From Nematostella vectensis (lineage: Eukaryota > Cnidaria > Anthozoa > Actiniaria > Edwardsiidae), in NCBI RefSeq assembly GCF_932526225.1, contig NC_064035.1, positions 2,169,501 to 2,233,500 of the forward strand: a stretch of DNA of 64,000 nucleotides. The letters are read 5' to 3'. The notes below the pieces were generated by a model that made no database searches, was not told the origin of the DNA, and saw nothing but the letters and a program-made list of their open reading frames with translations. Made by a program: the position numbers and the translations under genes. This document shows, one piece after another, positions 1 through 10,462 of the stretch (position 1 is its first letter; each line of letters starts with the position of its first letter).

Positions 1-2390
1 AGGAGTGGTTTATGGTCGGTCTCCAGAATAAATCGTCGACCATATAAAAACTGGTGGAACTTTTTAACTCCGTAAATAATGGACAGGGCTTCCTTCTCTA
101 GCTGGGCATAATTCTTTTCACTACCAGTGAGGGTTCTTGAGGCAAAAGCAATGGGGCGCTCCTCGCCTCCTGGCATAACGTGTGAAATAACGGCTCCAAT
201 GCCATAGGGTGATGCATCACAAGCCAATTTAATTGGAAGATTGACGTCATAATGAGTTAGGACTTTCGCTAATTGCAGGAGCTCTTTTGCAGAGGTGAAG
301 GCTTGCTCGCATTCTGGCAGCCATGACCACTCAACCCCGTCCCGCAGGAGGTTGTTTAACGGGTGCAGCAATGTTGACAAGTTCGGGAGAAATTTTCCGT
401 AGTACTGTAACATACCCAGAAAAGATCTCAACTCGGTAACATTAGTTGGCGCAGGAGCATCCACAACAGCCCGAACTTTCTCTGGTGAAGGGTGGACACC
501 CTCGGCATCAATGACATGACCGAGAAAACCGACCCTGTCCTCCAGGAAACTGCATTTCGACAACTTGAGAGAAATTCCGTATTTCTCAAGTCTTTCCAGC
601 ACCGCCTCTAATCTTGCTTTGTGTTCCTGGTCATTCCTTCCAGTGATCAAAATATCGTCGATATAGCAAACAACACCATCAATGCCCTTGAGAATGGTGT
701 CAATAGTAGATTGAAATACAGCAGGTGCGCTTGCGACACCAAAAGGCAACCGATTATACTGATAGAGCCCTTTACAGGTGTTGACAGTGAGGAACTTCTT
801 GGACTCCTCACCAAGAGGCAGTTGCTGATATGCATGCTTGAGGTCAAGTTTAGAAAACTTGGTACCACCTGCCAGAGCACTGAGCAAATCTTGAGGGTTA
901 GTTAGAGGGTATTGGTCGACGTCCAAAACTGGATTCACCGTAACTTTGTAGTCTCCACACAAACGAACACCACCATCTGCCTTAGGGACGACCACTAACG
1001 GGGCAGCCCACTCACTATGGGACACTTTTGTCACGATCCCCTCCTTTTCCATGCGATCCAACTCTGCTTCAACTGCTGGCTTTAGGGCATACGGCACGGG
1101 GCGAGCTTTATGAAACCTAGGCGTGGCCTCAGGTTGCACATTGATTCTTGCTTGAAACTCCTTGATTTTGCCCAGGCCCGTACCGAAAACACCCTTGAAC
1201 CGTGCAGTCAGTTCATGAACTAAATCAGAAGAAGAAACACTAAAAAGGTGCTCCCAGTTCAGCTTAACAACACTGAGCCAATTACGACCCAGAATAGCTG
1301 GTTTGCTCTCAACTTTTGCCACAATCAGAGGCAACTTGGCACTTTGACCCTCGTACTCAACTAGAACTTCGGTTTCACCAATTAAAGGTAACACTGTTCC
1401 AGAATAAGTCTTTAATGAGGTACTTGCATTCTTGAGTTTCAAATGTCCAAAATTCTCTTTGAACAACTTTTCAGGGATGACTGTGCGTGCAGCTCCCGTA
1501 TCAACTTCCATTGGAATTTCCTTTCCGTTAACAGTGATAGTTACTGTCACTGCTTTGCTGCTGGGTTCACGAGTTGAAAAGAACCCCAATGACTCATCTT
1601 CTTGGTCATTGTCCACTGAAACTTCAACATACTTGGTTTCCTTGCACTCCTTGGACTGACAGACTCTCTTTAGGTGACCCACTTTGCCACAATTATCACA
1701 CTTATACTTCTTGTATTTACAGGATTTACCATCATGTTCAGCACTGCCACAACGATGACATGCTGTTTTGGGCTTTCCTCCCTTGTTCTGTGTGAATTTC
1801 TTGTGTTTCTGTGGCTTTTTTCCAAGCTGATGAACTTCTTCACCGCAGCCCGATCCGGACGATCCAGAGCCCTTCAATTCCGACGACTTCGATTCCGCCA
1901 TTTCCATCGACTGAGCGATCTCCAAAGCCTTCGCAAACGTCAAGGTTTTCTCGGTTAAAAGTTTCCGTTGAATCGCTTCCTGGCGTAGACCACATACAAA
2001 ACGGTCTCTCAAAGCTTCATCTTGGAAAGTTCCGAACTCACAGTGAGTTGAAAGCTTCTTTAGTTGGGCGCCAAAGTCCGCAACTGTTTCGGAGTCGTGA
2101 CGAAACCGGTTATGAAAATTAAATCGCTCGGCAATAACCAAGGGTTTCGGATGCAAATGGCCACTCAAAATATCCACAAGATCTTTATATGTCTTGGTGT
2201 CAGGTTTTTCCGGAGTCAAAAGATTCCTCAACAGTCCGTACGTTTCAGGACCTATTGCAGTGAGCAAGACAGCTACCTCGTTCTCCTTTCGCACGCCATT
2301 CGCCTTCATGAAGTTTTCAAGCCGCTCAATGTAAGCTTCAAACGACTCTTTTTGCCGGTCGAACTCTCTTAGTTGACCGATGACACTCAT
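1..2390 (-). CDS. Gag-Pol polyprotein (partial, C-terminus outside window)
   Basis: Starting from the ATG at 2390, the frame stays open for 796 codons to the window edge. The first 200 or so residues are a gag-like alpha-helical region. Two CCHC zinc knuckles follow (CHRCGSAEHDGKSC and CDNCGKVGHLKRVC, both C-x2-C-x4-H-x4-C), then an aspartic protease active site (VDTGA), then reverse transcriptase with the YIDD catalytic motif (codons at 651-665), then RNase H with the LACDAS motif near 210-230. Gag and pol are in one frame with no shift, which some gypsy clades show. Integrase would lie beyond position 1. Upstream of the ATG the same frame remains open through the putative LTR to about 2693, so the true start is inferred from the position after the PBS. 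Confidence 0.88.
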   Translation of the reverse strand, partial: MSVIGQLREFDRQKESFEAYIERLENFMKANGVRKENEVAVLLTAIGPETYGLLRNLLTPEKPDTKTYKDLVDILSGHLHPKPLVIAERFNFHNRFRHDSETVADFGAQLKKLSTHCEFGTFQDEALRDRFVCGLRQEAIQRKLLTEKTLTFAKALEIAQSMEMAESKSSELKGSGSSGSGCGEEVHQLGKKPQKHKKFTQNKGGKPKTACHRCGSAEHDGKSCKYKKYKCDNCGKVGHLKRVCQSKECKETKYVEVSVDNDQEDESLGFFSTREPSSKAVTVTITVNGKEIPMEVDTGAARTVIPEKLFKENFGHLKLKNASTSLKTYSGTVLPLIGETEVLVEYEGQSAKLPLIVAKVESKPAILGRNWLSVVKLNWEHLFSVSSSDLVHELTARFKGVFGTGLGKIKEFQARINVQPEATPRFHKARPVPYALKPAVEAELDRMEKEGIVTKVSHSEWAAPLVVVPKADGGVRLCGDYKVTVNPVLDVDQYPLTNPQDLLSALAGGTKFSKLDLKHAYQQLPLGEESKKFLTVNTCKGLYQYNRLPFGVASAPAVFQSTIDTILKGIDGVVCYIDDILITGRNDQEHKARLEAVLERLEKYGISLKLSKCSFLEDRVGFLGHVIDAEGVHPSPEKVRAVVDAPAPTNVTELRSFLGMLQYYGKFLPNLSTLLHPLNNLLRDGVEWSWLPECEQAFTSAKELLQLAKVLTHYDVNLPIKLACDASPYGIGAVISHVMPGGEERPIAFASRTLTGSEKNYAQLEKEALSIIYGVKKFHQFLYGRRFILETDHKPL

Positions 2391-2406
2391 GGTGTTCCAC
2401 AGATCC

Positions 2407-2420
2407 GGTTCTCGTCGCCA
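2407..2420 (-). other. Primer binding site of the LTR element
   Basis: The minus strand reads TGGCGACGAGAACC directly inside the putative LTR. A PBS starting with TGG (complement of a tRNA CCA end) is standard, and the TGGCGACGAG core is common in invertebrate gypsy elements. The tRNA used is not determined. Confidence 0.6.
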
Positions 2421-2422
2421 GA

Positions 2423-2578
2423 TGTAATGTTTTTTTGGGACTAAAACATCACGAAGAAATAGACAGCTCGTTGAACACAACAACTGAACTCCATTTATTT
2501 CTGAACAACCCCCGACATGCCCACGAGGCATTCCAAATATGGTGTACAACACAGGAAGCCCATCCGAATATATTACAA
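2423..2578 (-). repeat. Putative 5' LTR (about 156 bp)
   Basis: On the minus strand the segment begins TGTAATATATTC and ends AAACATTACA, giving TGTAAT/ATTACA terminal inversions and the usual TG...CA ends. It contains an AATAAA signal (plus-strand TTTATT near 2492). It ends two bases before the PBS. The partner LTR is outside the window, so the boundary is inferred and not confirmed by comparison. Confidence 0.55.
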
Positions 2579-2721
2579 TTGGTTTTCCCATATCTTGTAG
2601 AACGGCTTTGTAGGAAGGATTTTTTTCCAAGACCGCCATACTCTTCTGCAGAATCTTGCTCATTTGGTCCGATTCAATTGATTCGACCCAGTCTCCCCGC
2701 GTCTTTACTTAAACTCTGAAT

Positions 2722-2893
2722 TGGCTTATAGAAATTGGTCGAATTTTATACTCTAAGAGACAGAATCAGAAAAATTAACCATCCCCTTAAGAATAGAAAC
2801 TTGTCAAATTTGATAGAGATGGCAAAATCAGAAAAATCATTCAACTCTATACACTAAAAGGTGCTGATCACCCCCGTCTACTTTTCTGGATGG
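2722..2893. repeat. Dispersed repeat, copy 1
   Basis: This stretch shares blocks with 13020-13250: a unit containing TTGGTCGAATTTTATA, then CTAAGAGA, an AATCAGAAAAAT block, and a closing block GATCACCCCCGTCTACTTTT. It holds no open frame of note. It lies in the presumed HAP40 intron just beyond the retrotransposon. Family unknown. Confidence 0.6.
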
Positions 2894-3242
2894 TCCCCCC
2901 CGAAGTTCAACCACTCAACTTAACATCTCTTGAGGACCACAAGACATTTTACAACATATCTATACATACTGTAGTTAAGCCAATGCCAAGCCTGAGATGT
3001 ATGACTCAAATCCTCCCGTCCTGCTGGCTAGACTGGGCCAGCAGTGGACATCGAAGTTGCACAGAAAAGCAGCAGTTAAATTAGATCTCTACGAAAGTAC
3101 CCCCACTTTTCCCTCCCTATGGCTGCCCAGCTTATTTCTGTAGAGAGGGCTTATAAGCTGAAATGTATCGCCATGGAAGTGCCATGGAGGGTTGATTTAA
3201 AGAGAAAGTATATAAACATGCCTGTCATGTCACCTGACTTAA

Positions 3243-3610
3243 CTTATTGATAAAATTGATAATTGGCATCATTTGATAATAGTTGATATCAGTTTACTAA
3301 AAAATTATAACAATCGATATTAAAAAATTGGAGTCTAATTGATAAAAATTGATATCAATTAATATGAGTAGATAACAGGTGATAATCAAAATTCTAACTC
3401 ATATAGATTGATAAGTGATCTAATTGATAACAATTAATAATCAAGTCAATTTGATATATATAAATCAATCAGTAATTTATAGCTGGAATGTGCCAAATCA
3501 ATTGAAAATAATTGATGTCAATCGATAACTGGGAAAATTTAAGTGAGTATTAATTAAAACCATTTAGAAAATTGATATCAAGTATTATTACATTTATAAA
3601 TTGCGTTTTG
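3243..3610. repeat. Degenerate AT-rich TTGATA/GATAAT repeat
   Basis: About 370 bp built from imperfect repeats of AATTGATA, TTGATAAT and TTGATATCA, with no regular period. It lies in the presumed first intron of the HAP40-like gene, close to the exon 1 donor. Nothing suggests coding. Confidence 0.7.
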
Positions 3611-3685
3611 ATTATCAATTTTTATCAACTAGTTGCGTTGGGAATGTAGGGCTAATCCTATATGCACCTGACATCAAATAAGTAC

Positions 3686-4214
3686 CTGTATCAATCTTGC
3701 AGGACGCAGCATGCCCCATCGCCTTCAGAGCATTAATTGGCGTCTGATGTTGCAATTCAGCTGCATGTTTGTACTGTACCATGGCCTCCGATGAGCGATT
3801 CATGCGCCTCAGAGCATCAGCGAGCTCCAAACACAGACAAGCACCTAATGAAGTGTTTCCCTGAGAGCAATAAACCTTGATCGCCTGATTATAAACATGA
3901 ATTGCTTCTGTCAAATGCTCTTCAAAGGCGGGACAACCAAGTTCTAAATTTTCTTGTTCGGCTTTTAGAAAGAGTCTAGCTGCCTCGGTCAAAGCCTCTA
4001 CTTCGCCTGCCGAATTTGTCAAAGTGTTCTCGCATCGCGCTTTAGCAAGGCAGCAGAAGCCTGCATACTGGTGACATTCTTCCCGTCTCAGTTCCTTCGA
4101 CAAAGATCCGAATTGCCCGCTTGCCTCGGAAACGTTGGGTTTCTTCAAGAAGCGTTTTTTTAGCTTGGCAGAAACGGCGCGGTATTGACCCAAAACGTCG
4201 AAGTTTCTATCCAT
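3686..4214 (-). CDS. F8A1: HAP40/F8A-like huntingtin-associated protein, exon 1
   Basis: Exon 1 encodes about 176 residues from the ATG at 4214 to a donor at 3686/3685 (CAG|GTACTT on the minus strand, phase 1). The protein resembles human HAP40 (F8A), for example in the blocks KLKKRFLKKPNVSEA, ALTEAARLFLKAE, CLELADALRRM and ALKAMGHAASC. HAP40 is an all-helical TPR-like protein that binds and stabilises huntingtin and has been linked to Rab5 endosomes. Human F8A is intronless and about 370 residues long, so the rest of this gene should lie left of the window and the retrotransposon would sit in its intron. The gene is head to head with RETSAT, 264 bp apart. Reading past the donor gives an unrelated tail and a stop at 3615. 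Confidence 0.85.
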
Positions 4215-4478
4215 TTTGGATTTGAATCATTAGCTCATGTAGAACAGCCAAAACATTAAGAAAATATGAAAACGTTTCTCTTTTCGTTATGGTGCCATTC
4301 ACAAAACAAGAACAAGCAAAATACTTTGTGATCTTCTAGCAACTTGTACCTGCTTGATTATCTTGGGTGGTGGAGTATGATATGAAGTAAGAGGCTATGG
4401 GCGTACTCCGCTGACACTCTACCGCGGCGTAGCCCTTGTCTTTTCGCAAGTCTTGCTTTGCTTCTGCGTTGCGCAAAA
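4215..4478. promoter_or_regulatory. Shared (bidirectional) promoter region of HAP40 and RETSAT
   Basis: Only 264 bp separate the two divergent start codons. There is no clear TATA box in either direction, as is common for housekeeping bidirectional promoters. No transcription start can be fixed from sequence alone. Confidence 0.55.
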
Positions 4479-7400
4479 ATGGTCCTTGTTGATAAAGCTC
4501 TACAGCTACTAATATGGATTTGCACCACCCACCGTCGTGCAGTCGTCCTGGCCCTGGTACTAGGCCTTGTCATACAATTCATCATTCGTTTCTTCCGCAA
4601 AGCATTTAGCAAACGGGGGCCAAATCCCTTCGCTCGTGATACTCGAAGGGCCCCAGAGCCTCTCGTCTTGGATCAGAGCGAGCGCGATAGAATCCTCAAG
4701 CAAGGGTTTGTGGCAAAGAAGATACCGGATGAGGTAGATGCAGTGGTGATAGGTAGCGGAATCGGAGGCATGACTTGTGCTTCCCTCCTAGCCAAGACTG
4801 GGAAGAAAATCCTGGTATTAGAACAACATGATCAAGCGGGGGGGTGTTGTCACACATTCCACGAGAAAGGTACACTCCAAAGTCAGCCCTTCGTGGGCCG
4901 GGTCCCTAGAAAGCAGGTTAACGCTTATTTTTAAGCGCAGGTTAACGTAAATTTTTTCGTCATTTCCGTAGAATAAAATTAATATATTGAGAAACATTCA
5001 GGACCCTAATACGTAGGATCAACAAAACCAATTGCTTTCATTTTTTATACGTTTTGGAATGCATGCAGCTGCCATAGATCTGTGTTTTATTTGATAAAAA
5101 GCAGCCACCCAACAGGATACTTGACAGGATTTTATTATTTAGAACAGCAGCTTCTCACAGTATGTGTTCTTGGAACACATACAGATCAACAAGGGAAGAA
5201 AAGAAAGGCAAATGCATAAGTGAACTGATAGAACAAATAGGAAAGGGGTGTGGGTCCTACCTGTCACAGTTTACTTGGCAGTCCAGGGGGTGGGAGGGTA
5301 AACTCCCATAACTTTTCTATGAAGATTGGCTAGTCAGGCCCTAATTCTACACTTTCTAATTAGATATTCTGTCTTTGTATAGGCTTTGAATTCGACAGTG
5401 GCATCCACTACATTGGTGAGATGATGTCAAACAGTGCTATCAAGTTTCTGATTGACCAAATAACAGACGGACAACTTTTATGGTCCCCACTAGAGAAACA
5501 CTATGACACTGTGGCAATTGGGGATATGGCTAAGCCAAAGCTTTTTCCTATCATGAGTGGGCGTGAAGAATTTAGAAATGCACTGTATGAGAAGTTTCCT
5601 AAGGAGAAAAAGGCAATTGACCAGTACATAGTTCTACTTAAGGTAAGTAAATTTAAAGTGATTTTAAGGATACCGTAGACCCAAGCGGTGATTACCCCGA
5701 TCGTCCCGGCAAAATCGCTCACGCTCGCGTTGGATTAAAGCAAATGCCAACAAACTATATATCAATTTAAAGCTTAATGATTGTCTTTTCCTCCTAAGAT
5801 AATCATTTTTTATACGCGCTTAATTTTGAGTGCTTTTGCCTGGTCCGAAGTGCGAAATCGACCACTTTTAAACATGCGAATTATTTATACACACCAAAAG
5901 CATGTAACCTCCCTGGATCTGCTTTATATCCTTCGTCATGTACTGAACTAACAAACCGTGTCATTTGACGTCACACAGCCTAGTTGATTAGTAATCAAGG
6001 GTTAAAGTTAGGCTTGGAATGATTTTGCTTTTTTGGCTACAACACGCTAATTAAGTCTGTAGCAAAAAAAGCTATTGATTATCCGTTGCGCGGAATTCGG
6101 GTGGTCAGAAGTGTACCTTTAATTCACATATCTAGAGTAAGATGGGGTGAGATTTGATTGTGAGATATCGGGGATTGAAGTTGTGTAAACATTAGAGGCA
6201 GCGTGACAGTAATGACAGACGAAGAGCAAAAAGAGCCGCGTATGGCAACCAATCACATTGCACGCTCTACACGCAGCGGGAAAACTCTTAGGCGCTCAAA
6301 TGTCACAGCGCTAGTTGTGCAAGTGAAGGAAGATGCCTAGACCGAAGCGAGCTTGCACCGTAGAAAAGAAGAGCGCAGAAAACTTTAAAAGACCGCGAAT
6401 GGAGACAACTCTCTGTTTTGGGCTTTCTTCCTCGCTTAGCCTTCTTCGAAGGAAGCCAAGGATTCTTTCTTAATCTTGGCATAGTTTACAACTTTGCAAA
6501 ATTTAGAGTAAACGCTTATAAAGTTGATATAAATACGGATAAATCTCGGATAAAACGTTGATAATAATACTGACATGCTTGTATGCTGATTAAAGGGAAA
6601 AGCTGTAAAACTAAGTTCCCCGGATGTTGATTGCCGGACTTTGAGCAAAGTAAACAGGATTATGGGATTATTGACGCCTTCGAGAATAACGCAACACTCG
6701 TTCGAATTCTGTTTTTCTTGAATATCTGGCGGAGTATTTAAGATTTTGGTGTTTTTTTTTTGCTAACTTTTAGAGTGTGCCTACTGTCATCGAATGGCAT
6801 AATAAAGAAATTTCACCCGAAATGAAGCCATTTGGGTCTACGGTATCGTTAAAAGAATGAAAGGAGAATAAGTTTGGTAGTTGTGTCTTATTGAAGAAAA
6901 TGTGTTTATCAAGGTGCTGTAGTTCTTTAAAGATGTTAACTATTTCTCAGGGTTCACTTTCTATCTTTATTTTGTTACAGATTGTTATAGTGACCAGTAC
7001 AGGTTAAAAAAAATGCTTTTCTGAGCTCACTGCAGGACACATAGTTAAGGAAAAATACTGATACAGTGCATATCTCATTTAATAAAAAAGTACTTATATG
7101 ATATATGTCATTGGAAAGCCATCATTTGAAGCTTAAAGGAAATAAATTGGCTCAAGTGATGAGATTCTGTCTATAATAAAACATTACAAGCAAGCAGGTA
7201 TCGTATTTCCCATTCATTAATTTTCAATGATGCACAACATAATAGTTGTCCATTGGATGGGACACAAGTGTCGACATGTTTCTTTAACTGTGTGTTCTGT
7301 AGGACCAGGCAGTCTCATAGCACCTTATAACCATAAATTATGTGTTGACATTTTCCAGGAAGCCAGGAAAAACATGGTTGGACTGGTGACCATCAAGTCT

Positions 7401-9397
7401 CTCCCCAAGTGGCTTGGAAACTTACTAATAAGGACTGGGTTGGTTCATTATGTCACTGGGTACTTCAAAATGTCTGCCAAGTCCTTGACCCATGTGTTGA
7501 ATGAGCTGACGAGTGACAAGGATCTCAAGGCTGTCCTCGCCTACTGCTTTGGGGATTATGGTACATACACTTGTTTGCTTGCGTTAAGTATAAAATGGCA
7601 ATTTGGAAACATGCATGTCTTCCAAAAAAATGTTAAAAAAAGGCATTGCACAGGTAGTACCAGTACTGACACAAATGCAAGTGTCAGTCTCGGGATGTGA
7701 TGGGTGGTTAACCACCTGTTCTTGTCACATTTGGTAAATCTAGCACTACCTCCTTCTTCTTCATTTTCTTAGGGTTGGGGGCTGTTGAGTTTTATTAAAT
7801 TTGTTTGCTACAACAGATCCAGTTTTTTAGATAAAGTTCCTCCAAAGGAAGATGACTTAAGGTTGATCACATTGTGACTGAGATGTTTTTTACTGTCACT
7901 TTAAGGCACCTTGCCAGCCGATGCCAGCTTTGCCATGCATGCTACTCTTGTGAACCACTTCTTGTATGGGTGTGCCTATCCGCGTGGGGGAGCTAGTGAG
8001 ATTGCATTCCACATCATTAGATCTCTTCAAAAAAACAACAGTACCATTCTAGTACGAGCAAATGTCAAGCAGATTCTTCTTGATGAGACTACTGGATCTG
8101 TGAAAGGTAGGTATCCAGGACTCCCCAAGAAGGTCATTTGTTAGAAAAGTGGGAAGGTTAATAAGTTACCCTGGTTTAACATTGAATATTGATACAAACT
8201 AGTAAAACACCTGCATTTACAAGGTGACTCATATTTAAATTTGTGATTTATAGGGGTTCGTGTTGAAAAGAAGTCTGGGGACATTGACATTTATGCCCCA
8301 CTGGTGGTTTCTGGAGCAGGGTTCTTCAACACTTACAAGAAGCTGCTTCCTCAGTCAGTGTCTCCTCTGAAGCAGGTGCTGTCTGAAACACGTGGAATCC
8401 AGCATGGAATAGGAGCCATGTCAGTCTATGTAGGGCTGCATGGAACAAAGGAGGAGCTGGGCCTCAAGGCGCGCAACATGTGGGCCTTTACTGGGAATGA
8501 TCTGGATAGCATCTGCAGTGAGTACCTTGGCCTGGATGGAGATGCTGCTGGTAACGAGGATATACCTCTCCTATTCATCTCATTCCCGTCCACTAAGGAC
8601 CCCGAGTGGGACAAGAGGCATCCTGGTGAGTACAACTATGGCGAGGAGAAGTGTAAGCTTTTTGGAGTTTATTTGAGAGCTTTATTTGGCCTGGTGACTC
8701 GTGTAGGAAGTGTTTATCTTGCCTGGGTTGAGTGATTAGATGAAGCAAGCAATGGCCCTGTCCATAAGAGAGGGCTGCTAATCCAATTCCTTATTTCTAG
8801 AAGCCATCAATTTACTAGGTTATCCCATAACAAATGGTTTTTAAAAGCACTCCTGCGATCCTATAGCCAACAATACACTGGACTGCTGTTACTAATTTGT
8901 CTTTCTTTTGCGGCTTTAACAACCATTTTAATGTGCTTGCAGGCAAGTCTACCTGTACAATCATCACTCTCGCACGCTACGAGTGGTTTGAACAATGGGA
9001 GAATGAGCGCGTCATGAAACGAGGCGCCGACTACGAGCTACGCAAACAACGTATCGGTAAGCGCATGTGGGAACAGACGTGTCGCTTCTTCCCGAATCTA
9101 GAAGACAAGGTGGAGTACTTTGATGTGGGAAGCCCGGTCAGTAACAATTACTACATCGCGTCGCCACGAGGGGAAATTTATGGAATTGACCACAACGTAG
9201 AGCGGTTCAGTCCAGAGAGTGCAGTAAACCTCCGGCCCGAGACCGCTATTCCAGGACTGTACTTGACAGGACAAGACGTGCTGTCGTGTGGTTTTGCCGG
9301 CGCCATGTTCGGCGGCTTGTTTACTGCGTCAACTATCCTTAACCGAAACCTCATGGCCGACTTGATGGATTTGCGCAAGCGCACTAGCGCAAAGTGA
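4479..9397 (+). CDS. RETSAT: All-trans-retinol 13,14-reductase (retinol saturase)
   Basis: Six coding exons: 4479-4869, 5383-5642, 7359-7560, 7906-8106, 8254-8625, 8943-9397; total 1881 nt, 626 residues (human about 610). Each junction is GT-AG and keeps frame. RETSAT is an ER-membrane FAD-dependent oxidoreductase of the carotenoid isomerase/phytoene desaturase-like family that saturates the 13,14 double bond of all-trans-retinol. Visible features are an N-terminal hydrophobic segment (about 21-38), the dinucleotide-binding motif GSGIGG with downstream LVLEQH (about 92-115), GFEFDSGIHYIG, YPRGGASEIAFH, FNTYKKLLP, and a C-terminal LYLTGQDVLSCGFAGA block typical of the FAD domain. The start is the ATG at 4479 (AAAAATGG context); an upstream in-frame TTG is not needed. 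The closely related bacterial desaturases lack introns, so this is a true animal copy. Confidence 0.95.
5671..6845. mobile_element. Non-autonomous DNA transposon with 15-bp TIRs (RETSAT intron 2)
   Basis: The left end TACCGTAGACCCAAG is matched by TTTGGGTCTACGGTA at the right end, nearly perfect as inverted repeats. If the outer TA is a target duplication, the TIR starts CCGTAGACCC and the element is TA-flanked. It is about 1.17 kb, starts 28 bp after the exon 2 donor and has no transposase. One short plus-strand ORF near 6332 begins MPRPKRACTVEKKS; it may be chance or a relic of a first exon. Confidence 0.75.
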
Positions 9398-9517
9398 ACA
9401 AGGAACGTGGCCATCATGTCAATCATTTTTGATAATGAACACGTGATTTAGCACATCATATACACTTTGAAAAGGATTGTGAACAGTTCAGTAATTTATT
9501 TAGATAAATTGAAAACA

Positions 9518-9523
9518 AATAAA
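9518..9523 (+). terminator. Probable RETSAT polyadenylation signal
   Basis: Canonical AATAAA 120 bp after the RETSAT stop codon. It is the first strong signal downstream. Confidence 0.55.
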
Positions 9524-10462
9524 ATGTGGTTTCCGTTGAACCTATCTATTGCAAACTTAGTAGTGTTGCCTACAAATAACAATCTCTACCTTTTTCCCCC
9601 TACCCTTTGCCCAGACATCACACCCTCTTTTTACTACCATCTTTTTAATTTAACGTCATCGGACTTCCCTTTATCACCACCAGTTCCTTGGCATTTCAAA
9701 TCTTGAAAATAACCCTCTTACCAAGGTCTATTTTTATTCCGACATTATTATCACCTTACAGCCATGATTATATATCTTTACATTCTCGGATGCAACAATC
9801 TGTGTGACAGAAACTATATTTCAAGGCGGTAATGGTTTACTCTCGCGGAGACGAGAGTCCTCTTGTTCAAATCTTACTCGCGCCTTGACTACGCGGCTAA
9901 GAATATTTCCTACTATGATAAAACTAATCGCTTAGCGATGTAATTTGTTATTGAAATGGTCTTCGGTTAGATGTGGTCCTTGTCCTTCAAGAGTCTAACT
10001 CTTATGGTTTGCATTTCGATCTTTGAAAAGTGCTCTCCCATGCTCGAAGATCCAAAGCCTTCTTCGGCCACAGAAGACGTTTGTGGTTGTGAGCGCCCGC
10101 TAAGACCGCTGGGTCTCCAGCTTGCTTGATTCCTGGCCCAACTGGTGTAGAGTGGACTCAAAGAAACAAACGACTCTGCTATTATTAAGACTTTTTCTTA
10201 AGGGCTGCAGCAGAATGGGTTAAAGGCCGCCGCACATCTGCCCTATCAGCGGTTGCAGCTGCATGGTTTAAAGGGTCTATCACGATCAGCAATCATCGCT
10301 TCGACAAACAATTCTCAACTCAGAATTTGAGTTCCAAAAACACATAAATAGAATATTTAGAGATATAACTATTGTTATTTCTTAAAAATGGATAGTAGAT
10401 AAAAGGTGGATCCCATATAACCCATAACCACAGCTGGTGACGAAATCTCTCCATAAAAGGAC
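9524..10462. other. Convergent intergenic region, no gene seen
   Basis: This lies between the 3' ends of RETSAT (+) and the coiled-coil gene (-). A small hairpin (ACTCTCG/CGAGAGT, 9839-9858) is visible. The open frames here are short and unlike any family I recognise. Confidence 0.5.

Larger units (their letters stand above)
1..2578 (-). mobile_element. Ty3/gypsy-type LTR retrotransposon, 5' part
   Basis: The minus strand carries, in order, a short putative 5' LTR (2578 to 2423), a primer binding site (2420 to 2407) and a long gag-pol frame that leaves the window at position 1, so integrase and the 3' LTR are outside. The order LTR, PBS, gag with zinc knuckles, protease, reverse transcriptase, RNase H is that of Ty3/gypsy (Metaviridae-like) elements. 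The unbroken 796-codon frame suggests a young or recently active copy. It sits downstream of HAP40 exon 1 on the same strand, so it is probably inside that gene's first intron in the sense orientation. Confidence 0.85.
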
